48,118 bases of DNA from Anaerolineae bacterium (GTDB taxonomy: Bacteria; Chloroflexota; Anaerolineae; Aggregatilineales; J027). The position numbers and the translations under genes are program-made. The DNA is taken from contig JAJTXY010000031.1 of NCBI GenBank assembly GCA_021463865.1, positions 1 through 48,118 of the forward strand, given 5' to 3'. Position 1 is the first letter of the stretch; each line of letters begins with the position of its first letter. The notes below the pieces were generated by a model, which was not told the origin of the DNA, ran no database searches, and worked only from the letters and a program-made list of their open reading frames with translations. Below are positions 16,850 to 24,648 of this stretch, piece by piece.

Positions 16850-17961
16850 TCTGGAACATCTCCCGCTTGAGATTCTTCGATTTCCGGTGAAGATTCCCTA
16901 CTTTCTTCTTCTTTCCCTTCACCATGCAGGTCGTACAGAAATTCACTGACCTGTCCAGCGATATAGCTCACGGTAGAGATGGCATTATCGTAATGGAGGC
17001 GTGTCGGTCCAACGACACCAATCGCCCCCATCAGCCGGCTTGTGCCATAGCGACCTAGCACCAAGCTGAGATTACTAAATTGTTCCCAGCGGCCCTCTCC
17101 GCCGACAATAACCTGCACCCCGCCGATTTGTTTATCTGCCATCTCGCTCAGAATTTCATCCAGTCCCACCTGCCCCTCCAAAACTTGCAAGGCTTGTCGT
17201 ACCCCCTCTTCGCCTTGAAATTCCGGCAAAACATTACTTAATCCGGCACGATAGAGGATTTTGCTGCTCAATTCGCTGACCTGTTGCAAGGCATCCGCTG
17301 CTAACTCCCCAATTTCCTGCGCCAAGATACTCGATAACCCTCGACTGCGATCTCGTACCCCCTGCACGGGTTGATCTGTACATACCCGATTGAGCAAATC
17401 GGAGGCTTGAGTCAAAATGGGTTGTGGAATGGCTTCAGACATAACCAACATTTGTTGGTGTACGCTACCTGTTGAAAGTACCAAGACCATCAAAATGAGC
17501 CTGCCATGTGTGCTAATGAGTTCGATATGTTTAAAACGCTGCTCGGCCCATACACGCGGTTCCGTCACCAATGCCGCACTGCGTGTTTGTTTGGCAAGAA
17601 TAAGCGTCGCGGTCTGCAACCACGATTCCATTTCAAGTGGAGTCTCACGCAGTTGCGACTGGATGGATTCGACTTCCGGCAAGGGCAGGCTGGAGTTGTT
17701 CAATAAATACTGCACGAAATAGCGATACCCGTCCTCAGTGGGAATCCGTCCTGCCGAGGTATGGGGCGAATGGATATAGCCTTTTTCTTCTAATACCGCC
17801 ATTTCATTACGAATAGTGGCACTGCTGAGGTTGCGTTCAGTGGTCAGTGTCAGTGTCTTGGAACTGACGGGTTCGGGGCGGGCGATATAGGCCCGAATCA
17901 GCGAAGCCAGCAGTTGCTCTTGGCGTTCGGTAAGGTTTTTGTGCAGTGAAGCATCTGTCAT
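16846..17961 (-). CDS. hrcA: Heat-inducible transcription repressor HrcA
   Basis: A 371-residue repressor of class I heat-shock genes, which binds CIRCE operators as a dimer with help from GroEL. The N-terminal winged helix reads LTERQEQLLASLIRAY, PVSSKTL, LSSATIRNEMAVLEEKGYIHSPHTSAGRIPTEDGYRYFV; the rest is the GAF-like and dimerisation part with DLLNRVCTDQP and GVVGPTRLHYDNAISTVSYI near the end. The C-terminal tail is acidic. The frame opens from a TTG at 18012; ATG at 17961 gives the family N-terminus. It is divergent from trxA. Confidence 0.93.
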   Translation of the reverse strand: MTDASLHKNLTERQEQLLASLIRAYIARPEPVSSKTLTLTTERNLSSATIRNEMAVLEEKGYIHSPHTSAGRIPTEDGYRYFVQYLLNNSSLPLPEVESIQSQLRETPLEMESWLQTATLILAKQTRSAALVTEPRVWAEQRFKHIELISTHGRLILMVLVLSTGSVHQQMLVMSEAIPQPILTQASDLLNRVCTDQPVQGVRDRSRGLSSILAQEIGELAADALQQVSELSSKILYRAGLSNVLPEFQGEEGVRQALQVLEGQVGLDEILSEMADKQIGGVQVIVGGEGRWEQFSNLSLVLGRYGTSRLMGAIGVVGPTRLHYDNAISTVSYIAGQVSEFLYDLHGEGKEEESRESSPEIEESQAGDVPE

Positions 17962-18020
17962 AATATGACTCGAAACTACTTTTGCAAAATACGATTGGTA
18001 AAAATTTAACAAAAATACTG

Positions 18021-18049
18021 TTGACAGTCCAATTTTCCGACCTTACCAT
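18021..18049 (+). promoter_or_regulatory. Promoter of trxA
   Basis: TTGACA at 18021-18026, a 17-base spacer, then TACCAT at 18044-18049 (4/6 match to TATAAT). Transcription would begin near 18056, leaving a short leader before AGGAG at 18070-18074 and the ATG at 18083. Confidence 0.65.
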
Positions 18050-18082
18050 CATCCAATCAATCAAGTGTTAGGAGAAGTTGCA

Positions 18083-18412
18083 ATGGGTCAAAAGACCTTT
18101 GAGGTAACAGGCGACAATTTTCAGACTGAAGTCTTAAATTCAGAGACTCCGGTTTTGGTGGATTTTTGGGCGGAATGGTGCGGGCCTTGCAAGATGATCG
18201 GCCCGATTGTGGACGAGATTTCAACCGAACTTCAAGGCAAGCTGCGTGTGGGTAAACTAGATGCTGATCTCAATCAGGATATTTTGCAGCAGTATGGCAT
18301 CATGGGCATCCCAACCTTGATTTTGTTCAAGGGTGGTCAACCCGTTGAGCGTGTGGTTGGCTTCCAGAACAAAGACCGAATCCTAAGCAAGATTGAGCGC
18401 CATCTGAGCTAG
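18083..18412 (+). CDS. trxA: Thioredoxin
   Basis: A 109-residue cytoplasmic disulfide reductase. The active site is WAEWCGPCK with Cys33 and Cys36, the buried Asp27 lies in LVDFWA, and the cis-proline loop is MGIPTLILFKGG. Length and motif spacing are those of classical thioredoxin-1. AGGAG eight bases upstream supports the ATG at 18083; the in-frame TTG at 18065 precedes the ribosome binding site and is unlikely. It has its own promoter and a hairpin terminator and lies divergent to hrcA and upstream of the DnaJ-like gene, so this is a small protein-quality island. Confidence 0.95.
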   Translation: MGQKTFEVTGDNFQTEVLNSETPVLVDFWAEWCGPCKMIGPIVDEISTELQGKLRVGKLDADLNQDILQQYGIMGIPTLILFKGGQPVERVVGFQNKDRILSKIERHLS

Positions 18413-18441
18413 ACCCTAACCTTACCTCGCTCGAATACCCC

Positions 18442-18473
18442 AGATGCCGTTTTTACTGGAAGGCGGCATCTCA
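18442..18473 (+). terminator. Hairpin terminator after trxA
   Basis: AGATGCCG (18442-18449) pairs perfectly with CGGCATCT (18464-18471); loop of 14 bases. The following tail CAACAATTTCT is only mildly U-rich, so termination may be partial and some transcripts may run on into the co-chaperone gene. Confidence 0.5.
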
Positions 18474-18503
18474 ACAATTTCTAACAGTTTTCCATTGATT
18501 GTT

Positions 18504-18532
18504 CTAGCATTACTCTAACACTCCTATGCTAA
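18504..18532 (+). promoter_or_regulatory. Inverted repeat resembling a degenerate CIRCE operator
   Basis: CTAGCATTA (18504-18512) and CTATGCTAA (18524-18532) are imperfect inverted halves around a core TAGCAT/ATGCTA. Each half matches 6 of 9 positions of the CIRCE halves TTAGCACTC and GAGTGCTAA, but the spacer is 11 bases, not 9. A second half-like CTAGCACTT follows at 18541-18549 without a partner. It lies upstream of the DnaJ-like gene and near hrcA, so HrcA control is possible but unproved. Confidence 0.3.
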
Positions 18533-18595
18533 CCTCTAGACTAGCACTTATTCCAAATCCAAAGGAAAATTTTGTAGTGTGTGTAGGGGACAGCA

Positions 18596-19534
18596 GTGGA
18601 CTACAAGGACTATTATCAAATTTTAGGGGTATCGCGTAGCGCCGACGATAAAGAAATTAAAAAGGCCTATCGTCGTTTGGCCCGTCAATATCACCCCGAT
18701 ACAAATCCGAATAACAAAGAAGCCCAAGAAAAAATCAAAGAGGTTAATGAAGCCTATCAAGTGTTGGGTGATCCTGAAAAACGCGCCAAATATGATCGTT
18801 TTGGTCGTGAATGGGAGCGCTATCAACAGGCAGGTGGTGCGGGTGGCTTTGATTGGAGTACGTGGTCGAGGGCCGGAGGTGGCACTCCCGGTGGCTATAC
18901 CACCTATACCAATGTCGAAGACCTTGAAGATTTGTTTGGCGGCAATGGCGGGTTCTCAGATTTCTTTGAGACTTTGTTTGGCGGTAATGTTGGGGGCACG
19001 GGTCGCCGAAGCGCCCAACCCCGTCGCGGACAAGATATTCAACAGCCACTTCAGATTACGCTCAGTGAAGCCTATCACGGAACGACACGCCAAATCTCGA
19101 AAGATGGGCAAACCCAGCAAGTCAAAATTCCTGCTGGTGTCAAAACAGGCTCCAAAATTCGTCTGGCAGGTATGGGCCAGCCCGGTTGGAATGGCGCAGA
19201 ACGCGGCGATCTGTATCTCGTTATCGAAGTTTTGCCAGATGAGCGTTTTGAACTGCGCGGCGATGATCTCTATACCGAATTTGACCTGCCGCTCTACACG
19301 GCGATTTTGGGCGGAATTGCCAGTGTACCAACGCTGGATGGCCCAGTGAATTTGAATATTCCAGCGGAGACGCAAAACAGACGACGCTTCCGGCTGCGCG
19401 GCAAAGGGATGCCTAAACTGAAGAATCCTTCCGAAGCGGGTGACTTATATGCAACGGCCAATGTGCGTTTGCCAGAGCGATTGTCGGATGAAGAACGACA
19501 ACATTTTGAGGCGCTCCGACATCTGCGCTCATAA
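18596..19534 (+). CDS. DnaJ-like co-chaperone (CbpA type)
   Basis: A 312-residue J-domain protein. Residues 4-70 form the J domain with HPD at 33-35; residues 75-140 are Gly/Phe/Ser-rich; residues about 145-310 are the two beta-barrel client-binding domains ([20 protein letters not shown], then [12 protein letters not shown]). The cysteine-rich zinc finger of true DnaJ is missing, which defines the CbpA type. It stimulates DnaK ATPase and holds unfolded clients. The start is GTG at 18596 with AGGGGA at 18585-18590. DnaK and GrpE are not in the window. Confidence 0.9.
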   Translation: MDYKDYYQILGVSRSADDKEIKKAYRRLARQYHPDTNPNNKEAQEKIKEVNEAYQVLGDPEKRAKYDRFGREWERYQQAGGAGGFDWSTWSRAGGGTPGGYTTYTNVEDLEDLFGGNGGFSDFFETLFGGNVGGTGRRSAQPRRGQDIQQPLQITLSEAYHGTTRQISKDGQTQQVKIPAGVKTGSKIRLAGMGQPGWNGAERGDLYLVIEVLPDERFELRGDDLYTEFDLPLYTAILGGIASVPTLDGPVNLNIPAETQNRRRFRLRGKGMPKLKNPSEAGDLYATANVRLPERLSDEERQHFEALRHLRS

Positions 19535-19666
19535 GCGGGATGATTGTTAATAAATTGATGAAAGGGTACTCACAAAAGGATTGGAGTATCCTGTACTTGC
19601 TTATGGCTTAGATATAGCCTTTTGCAAGCAAAATCGTCAATTATCACCAAGTCAATGTAAAAAAGT

Positions 19667-19696
19667 TTGGGCATATTAGCACAAAGGTGGTACACT
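19667..19696 (+). promoter_or_regulatory. Possible promoter of the small disordered-protein gene
   Basis: TTGGGC (19667-19672), an 18-base spacer, then TACACT (19691-19696). Both hexamers are moderate matches, and the position suits the gene starting at 19761. The rest of 19535-19760 shows only a hairpin GGGTACTC/GAGTATCC (19564-19571, 19584-19591) after the co-chaperone gene, without a U-tract. Confidence 0.35.
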
Positions 19697-19760
19697 CATC
19701 TGCACGGTCATTTTTATTGGAAATGCAAGGTGACTGTTGCATATCTCAGGGGGCGATGTC

Positions 19761-20141
19761 ATGTGTGAAATAGTGAACTATCCACTGACCCCCGAATCCT
19801 CCGAGTCTAGTGAGGACATTTCGCTGCATCGTGAAACGACACAGCAGTTTAGGGATGTTGTTGCACCGGACCGGGAAATCGGGCAAACAACAAAGCGCTA
19901 TTTGGCTATGAATTCAGTCGAGGCAGAAACGGTTGATCCTACCAAGAAAAAAGAGTCGCAAGATCGTCCCAAACGGGCTACCGGCGTACATCCGACGATT
20001 CGTACTACCAGCACCGACGGCAATATCGTAACACCACCTGTCCCCTTACAAGACGACCCCGGTGAAGATATTCCGGGTGAAGGGGATAACCCCTATCACG
20101 AAATTAGTGATGATGATTATGACGCCCCCGAAGATGTTTAA
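19761..20141 (+). CDS. Small, probably disordered acidic protein
   Basis: A 126-residue protein without recognisable domain. It is rich in Glu, Asp, Ser, Thr and Pro, with no hydrophobic core, one Cys at position 2, a mildly basic middle (KKKESQDRPKRATG) and a strongly acidic C-terminus (DDDYDAPEDV). It is probably unstructured. AGGGGG at 19748-19753 supports the ATG at 19761 over an upstream TTG at 19737. It is a single-gene unit with its own terminator. The coding character is supported by the ribosome binding site and terminator fit, not by homology. Confidence 0.55.
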   Translation: MCEIVNYPLTPESSESSEDISLHRETTQQFRDVVAPDREIGQTTKRYLAMNSVEAETVDPTKKKESQDRPKRATGVHPTIRTTSTDGNIVTPPVPLQDDPGEDIPGEGDNPYHEISDDDYDAPEDV

Positions 20142-20154
20142 TTGAGGATAAATT

Positions 20155-20190
20155 TTAAAAGGGACATCCTGTCTGGGTGTCCCTTTCGTT
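20155..20190. terminator. Bidirectional terminator
   Basis: AAAGGGACATCC (20158-20169) pairs with GGGTGTCCCTTT (20175-20186) with one wobble and a five-base loop. Tail CGTTT on the plus strand; on the minus strand the tail is TAAAATTT after AAAGGGACA pairing. It separates the small acidic-protein gene from the convergent binding-protein gene. Confidence 0.85.
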
Positions 20191-20193
20191 TAA

Positions 20194-21879
20194 CTACTCT
20201 CCGCGATTAACCACCCAGCGATCCAATTGGAATGGGCCGTAACTGGCGACTCCACTCAACCATTTTTGCTGAACTCGGATTTGACTGTTTATGACAATTG
20301 GGATGACCGGAAAACTTCCGCTTGGCCCAAAAAATTCGGTTTCGGCACGGGTATAGGCATCCAAACGGCTGCGGATGTCGCTATTCAGACCTGCTTGATC
20401 AAATAAGACATCAGTGCTATCACAAGCCCGCCCCACCCGCAGATAGCCAAATTGACAGTGTAGCGCGTCTGCTGTCCACGCATTAGCATCAGGATAATCC
20501 GCACTCCATGTGATGAACCATAGGTGATGGCGGGTTTGTTCTTCGCCGAAATCTATATTGGCATGGACATTGTTAACGACCTCTTGGCGGGTCAGCACGA
20601 CTAATTCAAACGTTCCGTCAGGGCAACCAAGATTAATTTGCCACTGCTGAATGGTTAATTGGGCCACCAAAGTTGCAATAGCATCATTTTCCACTGCGAT
20701 TCGAAGGCGTTCCGAAAAAGCGCAACCTGCATGACCCGATTCTGCCAACAGACTTTGGGCAGTCGCGGGGTCGAAACCTGCACCGGGGGCGCTCGGAGCG
20801 GCAATCACACTGCGCGGAGTGAAACGGGTCGCCGCCAAGAGTTTCGCGTCACCCACTACCACATTTTGGGCGATATAGTCGTGGTCAATCGCAAGGGCCA
20901 GCGCACGCCGCAGCAGGGAATTATTTAAGTCAGGATATTCCATGCTGAAGCCGAGCAGGGTGAGTGTTTCGCCTTCGCCAATTTTGACGAGGGATGAATC
21001 AGGTGCCCCAATTGATGCGGCGGTGAGGGCGTCGGTACGCGCAATTGCTACGTCGCCACTGGCAAATTGACTTGGTAACACATCCGACCCAACGTCAAAT
21101 CGAATCGTTACGCTGTCCAGATTGCCCTCGCGCTCCAACGGCCAAAACGGATTCACATCCAGTGTCATTTGTAGGGCATCCCATGACGTCACTACCCATG
21201 CACCACTGGTCATAATATCTGTACCCAGAGGCCAAAGATTGCTACCAATGACCCGTTCCGGTGGCAGCGGGCGGAATTCGGGGAGTGCCGTCAGGGTCAA
21301 AAAATAGGCTGCCGGAAACAGCAGCCTAAATTCAACGGTCTGGTCATCTAGAGCCTTAACCCCGATGCGCTGGTCAAGGGCTTCCTGAGTGATTTCCCAG
21401 CTATCGAGAGCCGTCGCTACTTCTCGGCAGCCGACAATTATTGCCATGTTGCTGGTGACAGGGGAGGGCCGATTGGGGTCACAGGCTCGTTGAATGGCAA
21501 ACACAATGTCGCCCGCCACCACCGGACGTACCGCAGTAGGTTCGCCGTTTTGCACCTCGACCCACTGGATGTCATCACGCAGATTAAATGTCCATGTCAA
21601 ACCATCCGCGCTCACCGTCCAATCTTTTGCCAGATAGGGTTCAATTTGCCCACTGTTGGCATTAAAACGGGTCAGGCCAACCAATAGATTCTCTAGAATA
21701 TCGCGCTTGTTTTCATCAAACCGCGAAATCGTTGCTGCTTCCAAGTCGGCGGGTGGCTGCATAACAACCACAATGGTATTCTGATCTTCTTGGGCGCGGC
21801 TAACCATAACCATAGGCCAGAAAGATGTTCCCGCGACAATACACACTAGGATAAGGAAAATACTCCGCTTAATCACCAT
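20194..21879 (-). CDS. Peptide/nickel-type ABC substrate-binding protein (SBP_bac_5)
   Basis: A 561-residue secreted binding protein. An N-terminal signal (basic MVIKR, hydrophobic to about residue 25, cleavage near SRAQE) precedes the family-5 fold: LVGLTRFNANSGQIEPYLAKDWTVS, LTWTFNLRDDIQW, VVAGDIVFAIQRA, then the central region with LRRALALAIDHDYI and the C-terminal WSADYPDANAW, which is typical of oligopeptide-binding proteins. No permease or ATPase genes adjoin it, so it is an orphan that must use a remote transporter. The ligand cannot be told from sequence. A perfect minus-strand TATAAT lies at 21923-21928. Confidence 0.85.
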   Translation of the reverse strand: MVIKRSIFLILVCIVAGTSFWPMVMVSRAQEDQNTIVVVMQPPADLEAATISRFDENKRDILENLLVGLTRFNANSGQIEPYLAKDWTVSADGLTWTFNLRDDIQWVEVQNGEPTAVRPVVAGDIVFAIQRACDPNRPSPVTSNMAIIVGCREVATALDSWEITQEALDQRIGVKALDDQTVEFRLLFPAAYFLTLTALPEFRPLPPERVIGSNLWPLGTDIMTSGAWVVTSWDALQMTLDVNPFWPLEREGNLDSVTIRFDVGSDVLPSQFASGDVAIARTDALTAASIGAPDSSLVKIGEGETLTLLGFSMEYPDLNNSLLRRALALAIDHDYIAQNVVVGDAKLLAATRFTPRSVIAAPSAPGAGFDPATAQSLLAESGHAGCAFSERLRIAVENDAIATLVAQLTIQQWQINLGCPDGTFELVVLTRQEVVNNVHANIDFGEEQTRHHLWFITWSADYPDANAWTADALHCQFGYLRVGRACDSTDVLFDQAGLNSDIRSRLDAYTRAETEFFGPSGSFPVIPIVINSQIRVQQKWLSGVASYGPFQLDRWVVNRGE

Positions 21880-21922
21880 CTACCTCTTATCAAATTGGTT
21901 CATTCTTTGCAACGAGTGGGCT

Positions 21923-21928
21923 ATTATA
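21923..21928 (-). promoter_or_regulatory. -10 element upstream of the binding-protein gene
   Basis: On the minus strand TATAAT is perfect at 21923-21928, 44 bases before the start at 21879. No good -35 is visible 16-18 bases upstream, so only the -10 is called. Confidence 0.4.
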
Positions 21929-21977
21929 GTCGTCCCTTTTTATTAGGCGCTATGTGTTTGACCTACGCATCCTCGTC

Positions 21978-23180
21978 TTAGTGCATAATTTCCTGTACCA
22001 ACTGCCCGTCTGAATTAATTCGCACCCATGCAGCAGCCCGTTGACCATTCCAAATCAGGACACGCGGTTGGCTGGCATTGGCAGGCGGTTCGGACAAAAT
22101 TTCATAGCCGACGTAACCACCGTCTGCAAAATTAAGTAAGATGGCTGTCCACTGGTGCTCAAGAGAAGCCGTCAGCGGAAGTTGGGCACGCGGCTCATCC
22201 CAATTTTGCACTTCGCCGCCCCAACGTAATGGAATAGATTCATCATTCTCAACCAGCATTAGAGCAAAGGGGGCGACTTCTGGCAGAGGCACGTTAGGGC
22301 GAATATCGGATTTTAGGAATGGGCTGACCTCAAAGTTCGTCGCTTGCGGATTCCCAGCAGTATTTATCCCCCAAATCACATAGACCCATTTATCATCCAC
22401 CAAAATGCGTAAGGTATCTAGCCAATCGCTGGCGGGTAAAGATAAGTCAAAATGGCTGGCGTCCTCTATGTCGAGATTGCCAATCGCCTCCGTAGTAAAC
22501 GATAAAATCGAAATCTGCTGCTGTGTGGAAGCCCACGTTAGATAAAGTGCCCCCTTGCGATCCGCTGTGAGATCAAAGTGCGTGGCATTGGTGGTAATCA
22601 TCTGCTCGGCAATCTTTCGCCCTAATGCATCTACCCAAATAACGCCGAGTGCTTGACGTTCATTTTGCCAAATAATCACCAAATTCCCATCAAAAAGGCG
22701 GGTAGCAGTCATGGCTTGGACATTGCCAAACACAAGATTGAGTGCCAACAACTTTTTTGTACCATCGGGGTTTATCTGGCTATACCAAAGTTTGCCATCC
22801 GTATTTAGCCAAACCAGATGGGCGCTCTCGTCGCTGCTGCCTGTGAGAAATACGTCCCATTGGTGGGGAATACCCTCCATCCAGAACAGGCGGGTTGGCT
22901 CACTATCATCGTAAGGCTGAAATAACAGGGCATTATCGCCAACCGGATGCCAGATCGCAGCGTAGGGTAACAAGGCCGCAGGCTCAAACGCATGACTCTG
23001 GAGGATAAGATTTTCATTTTCAGATGGGGTGGAGTTCCGGTTGATAGCCAAGCCCGCCAAGCCTATCAAAATAAATAGTCCCAGCATCCAAACACTATAT
23101 TTTTTTAGAAAACCGTTTACATAAAGTTTGGAAATAGTTAGAATCATGCTGGTCATTACCCAACTTATATTGATTATCAT
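21978..23180 (-). CDS. Membrane-anchored, beta-propeller-like protein
   Basis: A protein of up to 400 residues with one N-terminal membrane helix (about residues 29-47, YSVWMLGLFILIGLAGLAI) and a long extracytoplasmic part. The latter shows repeated strand patterns of 40-50 residues with LVWLNTDGKLWYSQINPDG, LYLTWASTQQQISILSF, WVYVIWGINTAG and AAAWVRINSDGQL, which look like propeller blades. I do not recognise a family. The start is uncertain: ATG at 23180, 23156 or 23147 are all in frame and none has a clear ribosome binding site. It diverges from the FHA-protein gene. Confidence 0.6.
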   Translation of the reverse strand: MIINISWVMTSMILTISKLYVNGFLKKYSVWMLGLFILIGLAGLAINRNSTPSENENLILQSHAFEPAALLPYAAIWHPVGDNALLFQPYDDSEPTRLFWMEGIPHQWDVFLTGSSDESAHLVWLNTDGKLWYSQINPDGTKKLLALNLVFGNVQAMTATRLFDGNLVIIWQNERQALGVIWVDALGRKIAEQMITTNATHFDLTADRKGALYLTWASTQQQISILSFTTEAIGNLDIEDASHFDLSLPASDWLDTLRILVDDKWVYVIWGINTAGNPQATNFEVSPFLKSDIRPNVPLPEVAPFALMLVENDESIPLRWGGEVQNWDEPRAQLPLTASLEHQWTAILLNFADGGYVGYEILSEPPANASQPRVLIWNGQRAAAWVRINSDGQLVQEIMH

Positions 23181-23214
23181 CGCGCATGGTTTGTAGGTTT
23201 AGGGAGAGAATGCC

Positions 23215-23673
23215 GTGACTTCTGAACCCCGTCAACGCCAAACATCATTACTGGGCAAACCCACCGCTGAAATACCTGAACCGAATTTACATCCTAGTTT
23301 GACCAACCCCCATCTCGAACCAGCACCGCATTATCTGCTGCTGCAATTTGGTGGGCCGGGCAAGACCGTAACTACTCTTAGCTTTGAAGTCAAGGAAAAG
23401 ACACTGGTTGGCCGTTCGGATGTCGTCGCCAACTTTATGCCCGATCTGGATTTAACGCCGTTTGGAGGGCAAATTGCGGGTGTCTCCCGAAAACATGCCA
23501 ATATTATCAAGCACGAGGATGGATTGTATATAGAGGATTTGGGCAGCACCAATGGGTCATCCCTCAATCAAACTCCAATTGAACCTGATCAGCTTTACCC
23601 TTTGCGTGATGGAGATGAAATCGAGTTGGGTCGCCTAAAAATCGTGATGCGATTTGTTAACGACCCCCAATAA
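23215..23673 (+). CDS. FHA-domain protein
   Basis: A 152-residue protein with a Thr/Pro-rich N-terminal 40 residues and a forkhead-associated domain at about 60-148. The phosphothreonine-binding signature is intact: LVGRSD, GVSRKHANI and LEDLGSTNGS-like LGSTNGSSLN, then LRDGDEIELGRLKI. FHA domains bind phosphothreonine peptides and usually act with Ser/Thr kinases; threonines in its own N-terminus could be the partner site. The start is GTG at 23215 with AGGGAG at 23201-23206. The ATG at 23210 is out of frame. No kinase gene is nearby. Confidence 0.85.
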   Translation: MTSEPRQRQTSLLGKPTAEIPEPNLHPSLTNPHLEPAPHYLLLQFGGPGKTVTTLSFEVKEKTLVGRSDVVANFMPDLDLTPFGGQIAGVSRKHANIIKHEDGLYIEDLGSTNGSSLNQTPIEPDQLYPLRDGDEIELGRLKIVMRFVNDPQ

Positions 23674-23678
23674 CTTAA

Positions 23679-24539
23679 CTAAAGATCAAGTCGCATTTCA
23701 AATTGAGCCATTGTCTCGGTATAGCCAAGCGCTTCGAACGAAACAATTTCCGCATCATGTTCACCCAAATTGACAATCGCACCGGTTGCCATTGGGAGTT
23801 CATGGTGTACGGTTGCTAACAGGGCCGTGCCAATTTCCGTTCGTTGGCTGGCGTGGGGATCAATCGCAATATCCATCCACTGAATATGCTCGTCATTCGG
23901 CCAGCCCACCGCATACCCGACGACTTGGGTAGGATTGCTTTCCCGTGCGATTGTCCACCCTTCCAGATGCCCAAATGCAAAGGATTGTAGGGCTGGGAGG
24001 TTGCGCTGCCATGCGTTAGGGGTGTCGTGAAAACGCTCAAAATATTCAAGCGCCTCTAGTGCCGGGCATTCGCGGGCTACAAACCCCGACGGTATGACGG
24101 CATCCCCGGCTGGACGCTGCAAAATCAATAAACGGCGTTGGGTCATGAATCCCAAATCTTCATAGAGGTCATAGGCTTTGGTGTTTTGGGTAATGACTTC
24201 CAATTCAACGCTGGCAAGTCCTTTTTGACGGGCATTTTGAATCAAGGCTTGCATCATTTTGCGGGCGATTCCCCTTCGACGATGCTCCTCGACCACGCCG
24301 ACACCACCCACCCAACTGCGCGGCGGACGAATGGCTAACATCGCTACCCCAACCACACGGCCCTCCTCGTCAACACTGGCAACACTGGCGTCCAAATCAA
24401 TCGCATCTCGTTTGATTAATGACAATAGGTTGGCGGGGGTCAATTGAATATGTACAAAATAGTGCTCATAGGCTTCGTTAAAGGCTTGCACAAAGGCATC
24501 AAAATCAACTTCGGTTGCGGGGACGACTTGATAAGGCAT
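23679..24539 (-). CDS. Tandem GNAT acetyltransferase
   Basis: A 286-residue protein with two GNAT-like halves. The N-terminal domain is complete: VGVAMLAIRP, then the acetyl-CoA loop VVEEHRRRGIARKMMQAL (Q/RxxGxG/A pattern RRRGIA), and AYDLYEDLGF near residue 135. The C-terminal half (about 160-286) has strand and helix patterns of a second, degenerate GNAT domain ending in FEALGYTET. Such doubles are known for mycothiol synthase and several unassigned enzymes. The acceptor is unknown. It converges with the FHA gene with only five bases between the stops. Confidence 0.8.
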   Translation of the reverse strand: MPYQVVPATEVDFDAFVQAFNEAYEHYFVHIQLTPANLLSLIKRDAIDLDASVASVDEEGRVVGVAMLAIRPPRSWVGGVGVVEEHRRRGIARKMMQALIQNARQKGLASVELEVITQNTKAYDLYEDLGFMTQRRLLILQRPAGDAVIPSGFVARECPALEALEYFERFHDTPNAWQRNLPALQSFAFGHLEGWTIARESNPTQVVGYAVGWPNDEHIQWMDIAIDPHASQRTEIGTALLATVHHELPMATGAIVNLGEHDAEIVSFEALGYTETMAQFEMRLDL

Positions 24540-24557
24540 GGTCAGCGTCTTTCATGG

Positions 24558-24585
24558 TTGGTTGAGGGTATGTTTAAATTATACT
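24558..24585 (+). promoter_or_regulatory. Possible promoter of the histidine kinase gene
   Basis: TTGGTT (24558-24563), 16 bases, TATACT (24580-24585). The -10 is good (5/6), the -35 moderate. Transcription would start near 24592, about 57 bases before the ATG. Confidence 0.4.
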
Positions 24586-24648
24586 TCGAGCACGAGATGA
24601 GGGTTTATGAGTTGCTGCTTTTTCTGAATTTGAGTAGGATTTAATGCG

